58,500 nucleotides of DNA from Nematostella vectensis (GCF_932526225.1 NC_064043.1:3809001-3867500), one strand, 5' to 3'. Counted from the first letter of the stretch, positions 25,132-35,383 are shown. Numbers and translations are program-made. The notes: generated by a model not told the origin, from the letters alone.

Positions 25132-26383
25132 GTGCCGATACCTGAGGGTTGCAAAGTCCCTTCTATCGACGAGCACGCAGTAACAAATCTCTTAAATCAT
25201 CAAAAGAGAACTGCTTCTGGGCCTGATGAGTTCCCATATTCGCTCTGGCGGGATTATGGCCATCACCTGGCACCTGTCATTACCAAAATCTTCAACAGCT
25301 CTCTGAAACATCAAATGGTCCCTTCTCTGTAGAAACTACGTGACACCCATTCCCAAAGAATCGCCATTGCACGAATGCAATCAGTTACTTATATCATTGA
25401 CTAACATCATAATGAGAATCTTCGAAAGGCTGGTCTGCAAACAAGAAGTGTCATCTGCTCTGAACTCACAAATATGATCGGATCAGTTTGCCTATAAGCA
25501 AGGCCACAATACCACCATTGCCTTGCTTAAGTGTCAGCACCATTGGCTAAACTGGTTAGACAAGGACGTTGACTTCGTCAGAGTATTTTCTTTTGATTTT
25601 AGCAAGGCCTTCGACTCTGTTTCCCATGAGATAGTATGCAGAAAGCTTAAGTCCTATGACATTAATCCTTATGTCATTAACTTGATTGTTAGCTTTTTGG
25701 GTAACCGTAAACAAAGGGTGGTGGTGGATGGGGTGTCAACGAAGTTTGTCGAGATCGACAGAGGTGTTCCTCAAGGGACTGTGTTGGGACCTGTCTTGTT
25801 TTCCATTATGGTGAACGACATTATCCCGGTCAACCCTAGTAAGATCCTCTTGGTTAAGTACGCCGATGACATCACGCTGAGCATTCCTCAACGACATAAC
25901 TCTGCTGATTTATCTTCAGTTGAAGTTCAGAATATCAAGAATTGGTCAAAGGGAAATCGGATGATGCTAAATCTCTCCAAAACATGGGAAATGGTAATCA
26001 GGGGGAGGACAATGAAGCCCATTGCAGAACCTGAACCAGATATAAGTAGGAAAGAGGAACTTAAATTACTAGGCGTGACGTTCAATGAACAACCATGTAA
26101 TTGGGACACTCATTTTGAACAGATGATTTCTAAGGCCAGCAGTAGGTTATACATTTTAAGAGTTTGTAAATTTTACGGATACACCATGCAAGAACTCACT
26201 CTTTTGTTTGACAGTCTCATTATGTCCCTGTTCTATTATGCTATTGAAGTCTGGGCCTGTGCATACGACAGCAAGAATTTATTGCAAGTCGATCGTTTTT
26301 GTAAGCGTGCTGCTAGATACGAGTACACAACCAGTTACACACCAATTGCAGAAATAATCGGAGATAGGGACGTCAAACTATGA
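25132..26383 (+). pseudogene. LINE reverse transcriptase domain, broken
   Basis: The first part (25,132-25,331) has SGPDEFPYSLW, the N-terminal RT motif. After a stop and a frameshift, 25,523-26,383 has FDFSKAFDSVSH, DRGVPQGTVLGPVLF and KYADDITL, the last holding the catalytic YADD pair. KLLGVTFNEQ and the following hydrophobic thumb region fit CR1, L2 or jockey-like elements. Confidence 0.9.
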
Positions 26384-26619
26384 GAGAGGATAACATCAGA
26401 TAACAACCACTGCCTGAGTTGCATGCTGCCGAAACGGAAAACTTGCAGCCTGAGGAAAAGGGGGCATGATTTTATCTTGCCGCAAGTAAAGACACAGCGT
26501 TTCAAACGCTGTTTTGTAAATAGATGTCTTTTTAACCTTATTTAGTAGAGAAGTATATAAGTAATTAATGGTTTGTAACCCGCTACGTCTGTCTGTCGGG
26601 ATTATTTTTAATAAAGATC

Positions 26620-26740
<121 letters not shown>

Positions 26741-26745
26741 CGGAG

Positions 26746-27295
26746 TTTGTTATTGCGTTAGACCGACGTATTATGAACCACACTCTATTTATTTTATAAG
26801 AATCTATTTTCAAGAACGTCCAGCCTGACTAAGATTTCACTAATTTTTAACAAAATGCCGAGGCTCACATAGCAAGAAAACATTTATAATAAATTGGTGC
26901 ATTTATCATTTGTGCAATTCTATTTTTGAAAAAAAGGTTCATTGCTTATTCGTATATGCATTAACCTGGTTTGATTAGAGTGTGCAGAAACAGGTTTGGA
27001 AACCTACCTCCGGTTTAAAAAAAGGTAAAATTAATAGCAGAAACCTAATCAGTTTTGATTTTTTTACAACTTAAAAGTATTAAATGGATTTCATGAATAT
27101 TTAAGTCGTAGACTTTTAAACAAGATGTGCATCTATGTGCTTTCAAAAATGCCAAATTTAATCTGCATTGCAAAATGGCTGCAATTATAATTAACAATAT
27201 TAGTCGGAGATGAAAGCCGATTTTATCTTGGATCCATAGCTTATCTTATAAAGGTTATTGCAACCTACAACTGCAATAAAATTGGTGTCTTTTGC
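26746..27295 (+). other. Intergenic sequence with partial copies of the insertion-arm motif
   Basis: AT-rich. Near 27,200-27,265 the reverse complement reads AAGATAAGCTATGGATCC, matching the motif near 22,405 and in the terminal arms. No gene is seen. Confidence 0.5.
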
Positions 27296-27299
27296 TTAA

Positions 27300-28300
27300 C
27301 ACATTGACCCCTCAACCGGCCTGTACCGGCTTTGGGAAGTACCCACAACCCAAAAAATTCATAAATGCAAACTAAACACAACAAGATGAAGATACTCAGG
27401 CATCAGTCTAAGGGATAAATGGTCTTGAAGATATGTATCCAACCAAGGTGTTGGCATCTACTCTTAAGCCAAATAATAGCACAGGTTCTTTGACAAATTT
27501 CAAATCGAACAAGGAAAGAAAAGCAGAATCACCCCTCTCAATAAAACGCTCAAAATACAACACAAGGGAGATAGATCAGCAAACACAGCTCAAGACACAA
27601 ATTAATACCTTTATTCTGATCCTCCAGGTTCATTTCCATGGCCTCAAAACACAATGTCCACTCCTTGAAGGCTTGTAAAACCACAAAGATGCCTTTACGG
27701 ATTGAAAAGCATTCTGGGAGATCCAGGGAAAAAGTCACCAGGGGAGGGCCAGTCAACACTCCTCTCCCCAAAGTCAGACGGTTTTTTTATAAGTCTTTTC
27801 ACCCCGAAGCCAAACAAATCAATCCCAGGTCATACAGACCCACAATAGCAGTGTAAACAATTTTGGAACCAATTTGGTTTCAGAAAAGACAGCATTTAGG
27901 AGAGCTGTGGTGATTCATTAGAAAATTATTTTCTCATCCAGGCAAAGCCAAACAAGAAAAAATCATCATGAATCCACCTTTGCTTGCAAATATCCATAAG
28001 CAAAGCACTCAATTATGCCCCAAAAGACTTCATGATGTCCTGAGACACTCTCCTAATATGCTCATAGCTGTATTTTTTATGAAAAATAAAAGCAACCATC
28101 AACTTGTGCTGGCTTCAGCACAACGACGAGGGATTAAAAGTGGGGACCGCAAAGCACTGTTGGAAAGCTTGGATACCGCTGACTAGGTGCAGCTGTGTTT
28201 GACTTTGACGGGCTGTATAAAACTCAGAACAAGGGGGGAGATATCTGTTTTCAGTCTGTTTTTTGTAAATTCAGCTCAAAAATAGCCAGGAGTCAATGGG
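27300..28300. mobile_element. TTAA-type MITE, copy 2
   Basis: Exact TTAA at 27,296-27,299 and 28,301-28,304. The inverted ends are CACATTGACCCCT and AGGAGTCAATGGG. It is homologous along its length to 4,073-5,030, with small indels (an insertion near 27,688 and a different stretch near 27,885-27,930). No transposase. Confidence 0.8.
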
Positions 28301-28765
28301 TTAAGGGCGCGGGGTGGGGGGGGGGGGGACAACCGAGGTTTTACTTGCGACTACTTCCGGTTAAAGGTGGCTATCACCTTTAAAGTTCCAAAAATGACAA
28401 ATTTGCAGTTATTTAAAAAAAAATATTGGGTATAAATACATTTGTTGATTTTCATATTTGTTGTCTAGTGAAAAACAGTATCAAAATGTGCAAGTTTATT
28501 TATTTTTTATAAAAAAGTAGTTTACTTCCGGTTCAAAATGGCGGCCAAATCAATACTCCTTATTAATTAGAAATCAAAGCCGATCTGAGCTTGGCTCTAT
28601 AGCCTATCTTGAAAAGGGTATTAAAAACTATCACTATGCTAAAATTGGTAACTTTAGCAAAAAGTGCGCAATTAAAACACATATCCGCCGGACTATTATA
28701 TTTTTCTTGATTCTCTAAAGCGCAGAGATAAATTTGGGCATAATACATATTCAACTACATGAAAT

Positions 28766-28837
28766 TCCCATATGGTTTATTGGTTAGAATCCGGCGTTCT
28801 CACCGCCGTGGCCCGGGTTCGATTCACGGTGTGGGAA
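28766..28837 (+). tRNA. tRNA-Glu(CTC), degenerate
   Basis: Pair C12-G23 has become T12-A23, a compensated change. T32 and A62 are substitutions, the latter breaking the T-stem. A short partial 3' end (TCCCGGTATGGGA) is repeated just downstream at about 28,838-28,851. Confidence 0.75.
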
Positions 28838-28900
28838 AGTTCCCGGTATGGGATAGTTGTATTTTTCTTCACTCCTCTAAAGCGCAGAGATACATTTTGT

Positions 28901-29008
28901 GGGTATTCCTTGGTGTTACGGGGAGCTTCGTTTTTGGAGCTCAAGGCCTTTGTACTCTATTCCATTGTGTTTTTGGTGTAGGTGCTCCGTAACACCAAGA
29001 AACAACCC
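28901..29008. mobile_element. 108-bp inverted-repeat insertion
   Basis: The left arm GGGTATTCCTTGGTGTTACG (28,901) and right arm CGTAACACCAAGAAACAACCC-type end (29,008) are inverted copies with a few mismatches. It separates the tRNA-type spacer from the first Wnt-unit sequence. Confidence 0.6.
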
Positions 29009-29057
29009 ATTTTTACAAATTAATGTTAAACTACATAAAATTTTCATGTCTATTAAT

Positions 29058-29830
29058 ACTGGCACCCTGAAAACTATAAGGGAGATCGAATGTCTCCATC
29101 TTTCCCTTTTTTCTAAAGTTCATAAAATTTGTCAAACTGTCCTGAACCATAAAAAATAAACACCAGCGAAACACTATCAATTTTCACATTTTTCTTTGTC
29201 TCAAGAAAGAAAATACCGCGGTGTTTGCAATTTTGTTTGCTTGTTAAATTGATTCCTGGGTTTTTTTTCACACTTTCTTTTGTCTCAAGCAAGAACATAC
29301 CCCGGCGTATGCGCTTATTGTTTGCTTGTTTAATTGATTCCTGGTTCACTGTTTCAGGACCATTGTTCAAAATTAGAATAGATTTGTTTTGGCGGTCTTT
29401 ATAAATGTCTGGACATTTTGGTAGCTCACACAAACAAGCTGACTTAGGCAACAACACGGTATATTCACCAAGAGAAAATACTTTTCAAGAAAAATGAAAT
29501 TGCAATTGATAATTACCTTGCTCGTCATTCTGAACTCCTCCACTGGCCAAAAACTGTAAGTAGCACCAACGTTGCATCTTGTGTACGTCTTGTGATTATC
29601 GAGTGGAGAAAAAGTTAGCAGTCAGAAGTAGCAAATGTAACTGTAAGTTTGTCTGGTGTTGTGACATCAAGTGTAGCGAGTGCAAGAAATTGGTTGCTGT
29701 TACGAAATGTGTGCGCTAATTGAATATATCTCAGAGAAAAAATAATTGTATCCTATCTCCTTCTAAAGTATACGTCACAACTTAGAATATGTACATAGTC
29801 AGAACGATATGGAATGTTGTAAATAAAATG
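29058..29830 (+). pseudogene. Wnt8-like remnant: exon 1 fused to the end of exon 4 (copy 0)
   Basis: Exon 1 (29,494-29,555) has the ATG and signal-peptide codons, and its donor GTAAGTAG is kept. The intron is then cut after about 20 bases and joined to the last third of exon 4, which ends in the stop at 29,717-29,719. Unspliced, the frame ends at the donor (CTG TAA). The upstream sequence has the same TATAAATGTC promoter phrase as the other copies and two tandem copies of the 70-bp upstream block. It keeps the downstream AATAAA. Codons 8-9 read ACC TTG, intermediate between complete copies (AAC TTG) and the other truncated ones (ACC TAG). Confidence 0.88.
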
Positions 29831-29959
29831 TCCTGAAAAAATGTCTTGTGTGTTGTATCTCCATTGAAGCGCTTTCTTGAAAGAAAAACGTCAAGTTTCA
29901 GAAAAAGTGCTGTAATATGTATTATTGAATCGAGTTAGATCAGCCGGTGGATGACTACA

Positions 29960-29990
29960 TGCCCTAAACATATGGTGTAGTGGTTAGGAA
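29960..29990 (+). pseudogene. tRNA-Glu 5'-half fossil
   Basis: ATATGGTGTAGTGGTTAGGA resembles the tRNA 5' half and is followed by unrelated sequence. The same fossil follows every Wnt unit, for example near 34,659, 37,642, 42,767, 45,227, 47,543 and 50,005. Confidence 0.7.
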
Positions 29991-30025
29991 TGTCCAGCAA
30001 AAGTTAATGTCAACTACATAAAAAT

Positions 30026-30097
30026 TCCCATATGGTCTAGTCGTTAGGATCCAGCGCTCTCACCGCCGTGGCCCGGTTTCGATTCCTGGTGTGGGAA
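30026..30097 (+). tRNA. tRNA-Glu(CTC), degenerate
   Basis: G18 is C, G28 is A (stem mismatch), and the T-stem is CCGGT/CCTGG. Confidence 0.7.
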
Positions 30098-30170
30098 AGA
30101 TGTATTTTTCTTGATTTCTTTAGAACGCAGAGATAAATTTGGGCAAAATAGATCTTTAACTACATGAAGT

Positions 30171-30242
30171 TCCCATATGGTCTAGTGGTTAGGATCCGGC
30201 GCTCTCACCGCCGTGGCCCGGTTTCGATTCCTGGTGTGGGAA
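30171..30242 (+). tRNA. tRNA-Glu(CTC), T-stem variant
   Basis: Anticodon arm as consensus; T-stem CCGGT/CCTGG has a mismatch next to the loop. Confidence 0.8.
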
Positions 30243-30315
30243 AGATGTATTTTTCTTGATTTCTTTAGAACGCAGAGATAAATTTGGGCAAAATAGATCT
30301 TTAACTACATGAAGT

Positions 30316-30387
30316 TCCCATATGGTCTAGTGGTTAGGATCCGGCGCTCTCACCGCCGTGGCCCGGTTTCGATTCCTGGTGTGGGAA
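30316..30387 (+). tRNA. tRNA-Glu(CTC), T-stem variant
   Basis: Identical to the copy at 30,171, indicating a recent one-unit duplication. Confidence 0.8.
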
Positions 30388-30460
30388 AGATGTATTTTTC
30401 TTGATTTCTTTAGAACGCAGAGATAAATTTGGGCAAAATAGATCTTTAACTATATGAAAT

Positions 30461-30532
30461 TCCCATATGGTCTAGTGGTTAGGATCCGGCGCTCTCACCG
30501 CCGTGGCCCGGGTTCGATTCCCGGTGTGGGAA
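30461..30532 (+). tRNA. tRNA-Glu(CTC), consensus
   Basis: Consensus at all 72 positions. Confidence 0.95.
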
Positions 30533-30605
30533 AGATGTATTTTTCTTGATTTCTTCACTACGCAGAGATAAATTTGGGCAAAATAGATCTTCAACTATAT
30601 GAAAT

Positions 30606-30677
30606 TCCCATATGGTCTAGTGGTTAGGATCCGGCGCTCTCACCGACGTGACCCGTATTCGATTCCCGGTGTGGGAA
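30606..30677 (+). tRNA. tRNA-Glu(CTC), class B, probable pseudogene
   Basis: G29 faces A41. The T-stem reads CCGTA against CCCGG with two mismatches, which also spoils box B. The same class recurs at 31,621, 37,990, 38,715, 39,005 and in each 7-tRNA block. Confidence 0.65.
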
Positions 30678-30750
30678 AGATGTACTTTTCTTGATTTCTT
30701 CACTACGCAGAGATAAATTTGGGCAAAATGGATTTTCAAATACATGAAGT

Positions 30751-30822
30751 TCCCATATGGTCTAGTGGTTAGGATCCGGCGCTCTCACCGCCGTGGCCAG
30801 GGTTCGATTCCCGGTGTGGGAA
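30751..30822 (+). tRNA. tRNA-Glu(CTC), one T-stem mismatch
   Basis: T-stem CAGGG/CCCGG: A50 opposes G64. Confidence 0.82.
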
Positions 30823-30895
30823 AGTTGTATTTTTCTTTATTTCTTTACAACGCAGAGATAAATTTGGGCAAAATAGATTTTCAACTATATGAAGT

Positions 30896-30967
30896 TCCCA
30901 TATGGTCTAGTGGTTAGGATCCGGCGCTCTCACCGCCGTGGCCCGGGTTCTATTCCCGGTGTGGGAA
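30896..30967 (+). tRNA. tRNA-Glu(CTC), box B variant
   Basis: T-loop TTCTATT: G57 is T, which weakens box B. All stems pair. Confidence 0.8.
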
Positions 30968-31040
30968 AGTTGTATTTTTCTTGATTTCTTTACAACGCAG
31001 AGATAAATTTGGGCAAAATAGATTTTCAACTATATGAAAT

Positions 31041-31112
31041 TCCCATATGGTCTAGTGGTTAGGATCCGGCGCTCTCACCGCCGTGGCCCGGGTTCGATTC
31101 CCGGTGTGGGAA
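31041..31112 (+). tRNA. tRNA-Glu(CTC), consensus
   Basis: Consensus at all positions. Confidence 0.95.
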
Positions 31113-31185
31113 AGTTGTATTTTTCTTGATTTCTTTACAACGCAGAGATAAATTTGGGCAAAATAGATCTTAAACTATATGAAGT

Positions 31186-31257
31186 TCCCATATGGTCTAG
31201 TGGTTAGGATCCGGCGCTCTCACCGCCGTTGCCCGGGTTCGATTCCCGGTGTGGGAA
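31186..31257 (+). tRNA. tRNA-Glu(CTC), near consensus
   Basis: One change, G45 to T in the variable region. Confidence 0.92.
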
Positions 31258-31330
31258 AGTTGTATTTTTCTTGATTTCTATACAACGCAGAGATAAATTT
31301 GGGCAAAATAGATCTTCAACTATATGAAAT

Positions 31331-31402
31331 TCCCATATTGTCTAGTGGTTAGGATCCGGCGCTCTCACCGCCGTGGCCTGGGTTCGATTCCCGATGTGGA
31401 AA
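31331..31402 (+). tRNA. tRNA-Glu(CTC), degenerate
   Basis: G9 is T, T50 is in the T-stem, and the 3' acceptor strand has two changes (CGATGTGGAA). Confidence 0.65.
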
Positions 31403-31475
31403 AGTTGTATTTTTCTTGATTTCTTTACAACGCAGAGATAAATTTGGGCAAAATAGATCTTCAATTATATGAAAT

Positions 31476-31547
31476 TCCCATATGGTCTAGTGGTTAGGAT
31501 CCAGCGCTCTCACCGCCGTGGCCCGGGTTCGATTCCCGGTGTGGGAA
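31476..31547 (+). tRNA. tRNA-Glu(CTC), one stem mismatch
   Basis: G28 is A, opposing C42; otherwise consensus. Confidence 0.85.
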
Positions 31548-31620
31548 AGATGTATTTTTCTTGATTTCTTCACTACGCAGAGATAAATTTGGGCAAAATA
31601 GATCTTCAACTATATGAAAT

Positions 31621-31692
31621 TCCCATATGGTCTAGTGGTTAGGATCCGGCGCTCTCACCGACGTGACCCGTATTCGATTCCCGGTGTGGGAA
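31621..31692 (+). tRNA. tRNA-Glu(CTC), class B, probable pseudogene
   Basis: Class B changes, exactly 7 x 145 bp after the copy at 30,606. Confidence 0.65.
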
Positions 31693-31765
31693 AGATGTAC
31701 TTTTCTTGATTTCTTCACTACGCAGAGATAAATTTGGGCAAAATGGATTTTCAACTACATGAAGT

Positions 31766-31837
31766 TCCCATATGGTCTAGTGGTTAGGATCCGGCGCTCT
31801 CACCGCCGTGGCCCGGGTTCTATTCCCGGTGTGGAAA
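31766..31837 (+). tRNA. tRNA-Glu(CTC), degenerate
   Basis: T57 in the T-loop and an acceptor mismatch (TGTGGAA). Confidence 0.7.
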
Positions 31838-31910
31838 AGTTGTATTTTTCTTTATTTCTTTACAACGCAGAGATAAATTTGGGCAAAATAGATTTTCAAC
31901 TATATGAAAT

Positions 31911-31982
31911 TCCCATATGGTCTAGTGGTTAGGATCCGGCGCTCTCACCGCCGTGGCCCGGGTTCGATTCCCGGTGTGGGAA
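31911..31982 (+). tRNA. tRNA-Glu(CTC), consensus
   Basis: Consensus at all positions. Confidence 0.95.
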
Positions 31983-32055
31983 AGATGTATTTTTCTTGAT
32001 TTCTACACTACGCAGAGATAAATTTGGGCAAAATAGATCTTAAACTATATGAAGT

Positions 32056-32127
32056 TACCATATGGTCTAGTGGTTAGGATCCGGCGCTCTCACCGCCGTG
32101 GCCCGGGTTCGATTCCCGGTGTGGGAA
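32056..32127 (+). tRNA. tRNA-Glu(CTC), acceptor mismatch
   Basis: C2 is A (TACCATA); the rest is consensus. Confidence 0.82.
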
Positions 32128-32200
32128 AGTTGTATTTTTCTTGATTTCTTCACTACGCAGAGATAAATTTGGGCAAAATGGTTTTCCAACTACATGAAGT

Positions 32201-32272
32201 TCCCATATGGTCTAGTGGTTAGGGTCCGCCGCTCTTACCGCCGTGGCCCGGGTTCTATTCCCAGTGTGGGAA
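32201..32272 (+). tRNA. tRNA-like, anticodon CTT (Lys box), degenerate
   Basis: The loop is CTCTTAC, so the anticodon is CTT rather than CTC. G29 is C (opposes C41), A24 is G, G57 is T, and the T-stem reads CCCAG. Probably a pseudogene. Confidence 0.6.
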
Positions 32273-32345
32273 AGTTGTATTTTTCTTTATTTCTTTACAA
32301 CGCAGAGATAAATTTGGGAAAAATAGATTTTCAACTATATGAAAT

Positions 32346-32417
32346 TCCCATATGGTCTAGTGGTTAGGATCCGGCGCTCTCACCGCCGTGGCCCGGGTTC
32401 GATTCCCGGTGTGGGAA
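32346..32417 (+). tRNA. tRNA-Glu(CTC), consensus
   Basis: Consensus at all positions. Confidence 0.95.
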
Positions 32418-32490
32418 AGTTGTATTTTTCTTGATTTCTTTACAACGCAGAGATAAATTTGGGCAAAATAGATCTTAAACTATATGAAGT

Positions 32491-32562
32491 TCCCATATGG
32501 TCTAGTGGTTAGGATCCGGCGCTTTCACCGCCGTGGCCCGGGTTAGATTCCCGGTGTGGGAA
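32491..32562 (+). tRNA. tRNA-Glu(TTC) variant
   Basis: The loop is CTTTCAC: C34 to T gives the other Glu anticodon, TTC. All stems pair, but C56 is A in the T-loop (box B GGTTAGATTCC), which may reduce transcription or folding. Confidence 0.75.
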
Positions 32563-32635
32563 AGTTGTATTTTTCTTGATTTCTTTACAACGCAGAGATA
32601 AATTTGGGCAAAATAGATCTTCAACTATATGAAAT

Positions 32636-32707
32636 TTCCATATTGTCTAGTGGTTAGGATCCGGCGCTCTCACCGCCGTGGCCTGGGTTCGATTCCCGGT
32701 GTGGAAA
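32636..32707 (+). tRNA. tRNA-Glu(CTC), degenerate
   Basis: C2 is T, G9 is T, T50 in the T-stem, and acceptor 3' strand TGTGGAA. Confidence 0.65.
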
Positions 32708-32780
32708 AGTTGTATTTTTCTTGATTTCTTTACAACGCAGAGATAAATTTGGGCAAAATAGATCTTCAACTATATGAAAT

Positions 32781-32851
32781 TCCCATATGGTCTAGTGGTT
32801 AGGATCCGGCGCTCTCACCGACGTGAACCTTTTCGATTCCTGGTGTTGGAA
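32781..32851 (+). tRNA. tRNA-Glu(CTC), class C, probable pseudogene
   Basis: 71 nt. G29 opposes A41, the T-stem is disrupted (CCTT before the loop, CCTGG after), and the acceptor 3' strand is TGTTGGA. Confidence 0.55.
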
Positions 32852-32924
32852 AGATGTATTTTTCTTGATTTCTTCACTACGCAGAGATGAATTTGGGCAA
32901 AATGGATTTTCAACTACATGAAGT

Positions 32925-32996
32925 TCCCATATGGTCTAGTGGTTAGGATCCGGCGCTTTCACCGCCGTGGCCCGGGTTAGATTCCCGGTGTGGGAA
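32925..32996 (+). tRNA. tRNA-Glu(TTC) variant
   Basis: Same sequence class as 32,491: anticodon TTC with A56 in the T-loop. Confidence 0.75.
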
Positions 32997-33069
32997 AGTT
33001 GTATTTTTCTTGATTTCTTTACAACGCAGAGATAAATTTGGGCAAAATAGATCTTCAACTATATGAAAT

Positions 33070-33141
33070 TTCCATATTGTCTAGTGGTTAGGATCCGGCG
33101 CTCTCACCGCCGTGGCCCGGGTTCGATTCCCGGTGTGGGAA
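33070..33141 (+). tRNA. tRNA-Glu(CTC), mild variant
   Basis: C2 is T and G9 is T; the other arms are consensus. Confidence 0.8.
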
Positions 33142-33214
33142 AGTTGTATTTTTCTTGATTTCTTTACAACGCAGAGATAAATTTGGGCAAAATAGATCTT
33201 CACTTATATGAAGT

Positions 33215-33286
33215 TCCTATATTGTCTAGTGGTTAGGATCCGGCGCTCTCACCGCCGTTGCCCGGGTTCGATTCCCGGTGTGGGAA
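33215..33286 (+). tRNA. tRNA-Glu(CTC), mild variant
   Basis: C4 is T, G9 is T and G45 is T. Confidence 0.78.
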
Positions 33287-33359
33287 AGTTGTATTTTTCT
33301 TTATTTCTTTACAACGCAGAGATAAATTTGGGCAAAATAGATTTTCAGCTATATGAAAT

Positions 33360-33431
33360 TCCCATATGGTCTAGTGGTTAGGATCCGGCGCTCTCACCGC
33401 CGTGGCCCGGGTTCGATTCCCGGTGTGGGAA
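33360..33431 (+). tRNA. tRNA-Glu(CTC), consensus
   Basis: Consensus; the last full copy before the first truncated Wnt unit. Confidence 0.95.
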
Positions 33432-33504
33432 AGTTGTATTTTTATTGATTCCTCTAAAGCGCAGAGATAAATTTTGCCAAGATTAATGTTCAACTCCATG
33501 AAGT

Positions 33505-33523
33505 TCCCATATGGTCTAGTGGT
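33505..33523 (+). pseudogene. Truncated tRNA-Glu 5' end at the array/Wnt junction
   Basis: TCCCATATGGTCTAGTGGT runs straight into ACTGGCACCCTGAATACT, the left end of the truncated-type Wnt unit. Identical junctions occur at 41,615, 46,390, 51,167 and 55,944. Confidence 0.85.
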
Positions 33524-34715
33524 ACTGGCACCCTGAATACTATGAGGGAGATCGAAAGGCTCCATGTTTTTTTCTAAATTCATAAATTTTGTCAAACTGT
33601 CCTGAACCATAAAAAAATAAACACCCGCCGAACACTATCAATTTTCACACTTTTTTTGTCTCAAGGAAGAAAATACCGCGGTGTTTGCGCTTATTGTTTG
33701 CTTGTTAAATTGATTCCTGGTTTACTTTTAACAGTTCCTTTTGTCTCAAGCAAGAAAATACCGCGGTTTTTGCGCTTATTGTTTGCTTGTTGAATTGATT
33801 CCTTGTCCACTGGCTCAGGACCATTTTTCAAAATTAGAATAGATTTGTTTTGGCGGTCTTTATAAATGTCTGGACATTTTGGTAGCTCACACAAACAAGC
33901 TGACTTAAGCAACAACACGATATATTCACCAAGAGAAAAGACCTTTCAAGAAAAATGAAATTGCAATTGATAATTACCTAGCTCGTCATTCTCAACTCCT
34001 CCACTGGCCAAAAACTGTAAGTAGCACCAACGTTGCGATTATCGCAAATAGGAAAATCAATGATCGAACAGCGCACGCGTTAGTGATATATTCTCTCTAA
34101 TCTTCTTCTAATTCGATTTGACACTTTTTGCAGTACCGCGAAGCTGATTCTACAACAAGAGAGCCTCGAAACATTAAAGAACAGTATCCTGTACGCTTCG
34201 AACTCCGCCGAAAGAGAATGCCGACAGCAATTTAAAGCCAGTAAATGAACTGCTCTTTTGTGTGGACCCGTCCAATAAAGATGAGAGACCCTCTGTATAT
34301 TATCCGACGATTAGGTAATTACGACGTTGTATACAAGACGCAATGCTGTAACGGTAGAAAATGCGAGTGCAAGAAATTGGTTGCTGTTGCGAAATGTGTG
34401 CGCTAATTGAATATATCTCAGAGAAAAAAATAATTGTATCCTATCTCCTTCTAAAGTATACGTCACAACTTAGAATATTTATAAAGTCAGAACGATATGG
34501 AATGTTGTAAAATAAAATGTCCTGAAAAAATGTCTTGTGTGTTGTATCTCCATTGAAGCGCTTTCTTGAAAGAAAAACGTCAAGTTTCAGAAAAAGTGCT
34601 GTAATATGTATTATTGAATCGAGTTAGATCAGCCGGTGGATGACTACATGCCCTAAACATATGGTGTAGTGGTTAGGAATGTCCAGCAAAAGTTAATGTC
34701 AACTACATAAAAATT
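33524..34715 (+). pseudogene. Truncated Wnt8-like unit (copy 1)
   Basis: Exon 1 is at 33,955-34,016 and exon 2 starts at 34,134. The sequence reads past the normal donor and, about 50 bases into intron 2, joins the last codons of exon 4, ending at TAA 34,404-34,406. Codon 9 is TAG. Unlike the later truncated copies, it has also lost one G after codon 58, giving an immediate TGA, so it is the most decayed of its class. The promoter phrase and downstream AATAAA are kept. Confidence 0.92.
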
Positions 34716-34750
34716 CCCATATGGTCTAGTGGTTAGGATCCGGCGCTCTC
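34715..34750 (+). pseudogene. tRNA-Glu 5' half joined to spacer (3' half deleted)
   Basis: The tRNA is intact to the anticodon loop (GGCGCTCTC), then jumps to TTCTTTACAACGCAGAG of the spacer. Counterparts are at 45,284, 50,061 and 54,838. Confidence 0.85.
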
Positions 34751-34805
34751 TTCTTTACAACGCAGAGATAAATTTGGGCAAAATAGATCTTTAACTATAT
34801 GAAAT

Positions 34806-34877
34806 TCCCATATGGTCTAGTCGTTAGGATCCGGCGCTCTCACCGCCGTGGCCCGGGTTCGATTCCCGGTGTGGGAA
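34806..34877 (+). tRNA. tRNA-Glu(CTC), G18 variant
   Basis: D-loop AGTCGTTA (G18 to C); otherwise consensus. Confidence 0.85.
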
Positions 34878-34950
34878 AGATGTATTTTTCTTGATTTCTT
34901 TACACCGCAGAGATAAATTTGGGCAAAATAGATCTTCAACTACATGAAGT

Positions 34951-35022
34951 TCCCATATGGTCTAGTCGTTAGGATCCGGCGCTCTCACCGCCGTGGCCAG
35001 GGTTCTATTCCCGGTGTGGGAA
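34951..35022 (+). tRNA. tRNA-Glu(CTC), degenerate
   Basis: G18 is C, A50 in the T-stem, and T57 in the T-loop. Confidence 0.7.
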
Positions 35023-35094
35023 AGATGTATTTTCTTGATTTCTTTACACCGCAGAGATAAATTTGGGCAAAATAGATCTTAAACTATATGAAGT

Positions 35095-35166
35095 TCCCAT
35101 ATGGTCTAGAGGTTAGGATCCGGCGCTCTCACCGCCGTGACCCGTATTCTATTCCCGGTGTGGGAA
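35095..35166 (+). tRNA. tRNA-Glu(CTC), degenerate
   Basis: T-stem CCGTA/CCCGG as in class B, plus T57; the anticodon stem is intact. Confidence 0.65.
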
Positions 35167-35238
35167 AGATGTATTTTCTTGATTTCTTTACACCGCAGAG
35201 ATAAATTTGGGCAAAATAGATTTTCAACTATATGAAAT

Positions 35239-35310
35239 TCCCATATGGTCTAGTGGTTAGGATCCGGCGCTCTCACCGCCGTGGCCCGGGTTCGATTCCC
35301 GGTGTGAGAA
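35239..35310 (+). tRNA. tRNA-Glu(CTC), acceptor mismatch
   Basis: Acceptor 3' strand TGTGAGA has one mismatch; the remainder is consensus. Confidence 0.83.
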
Positions 35311-35383
35311 AGTTGTATTTTTCTTGATTTCTTTACAACGCAGAGATAAATTTGGGCAAAATAGATCTTCAACTATATGAAAT

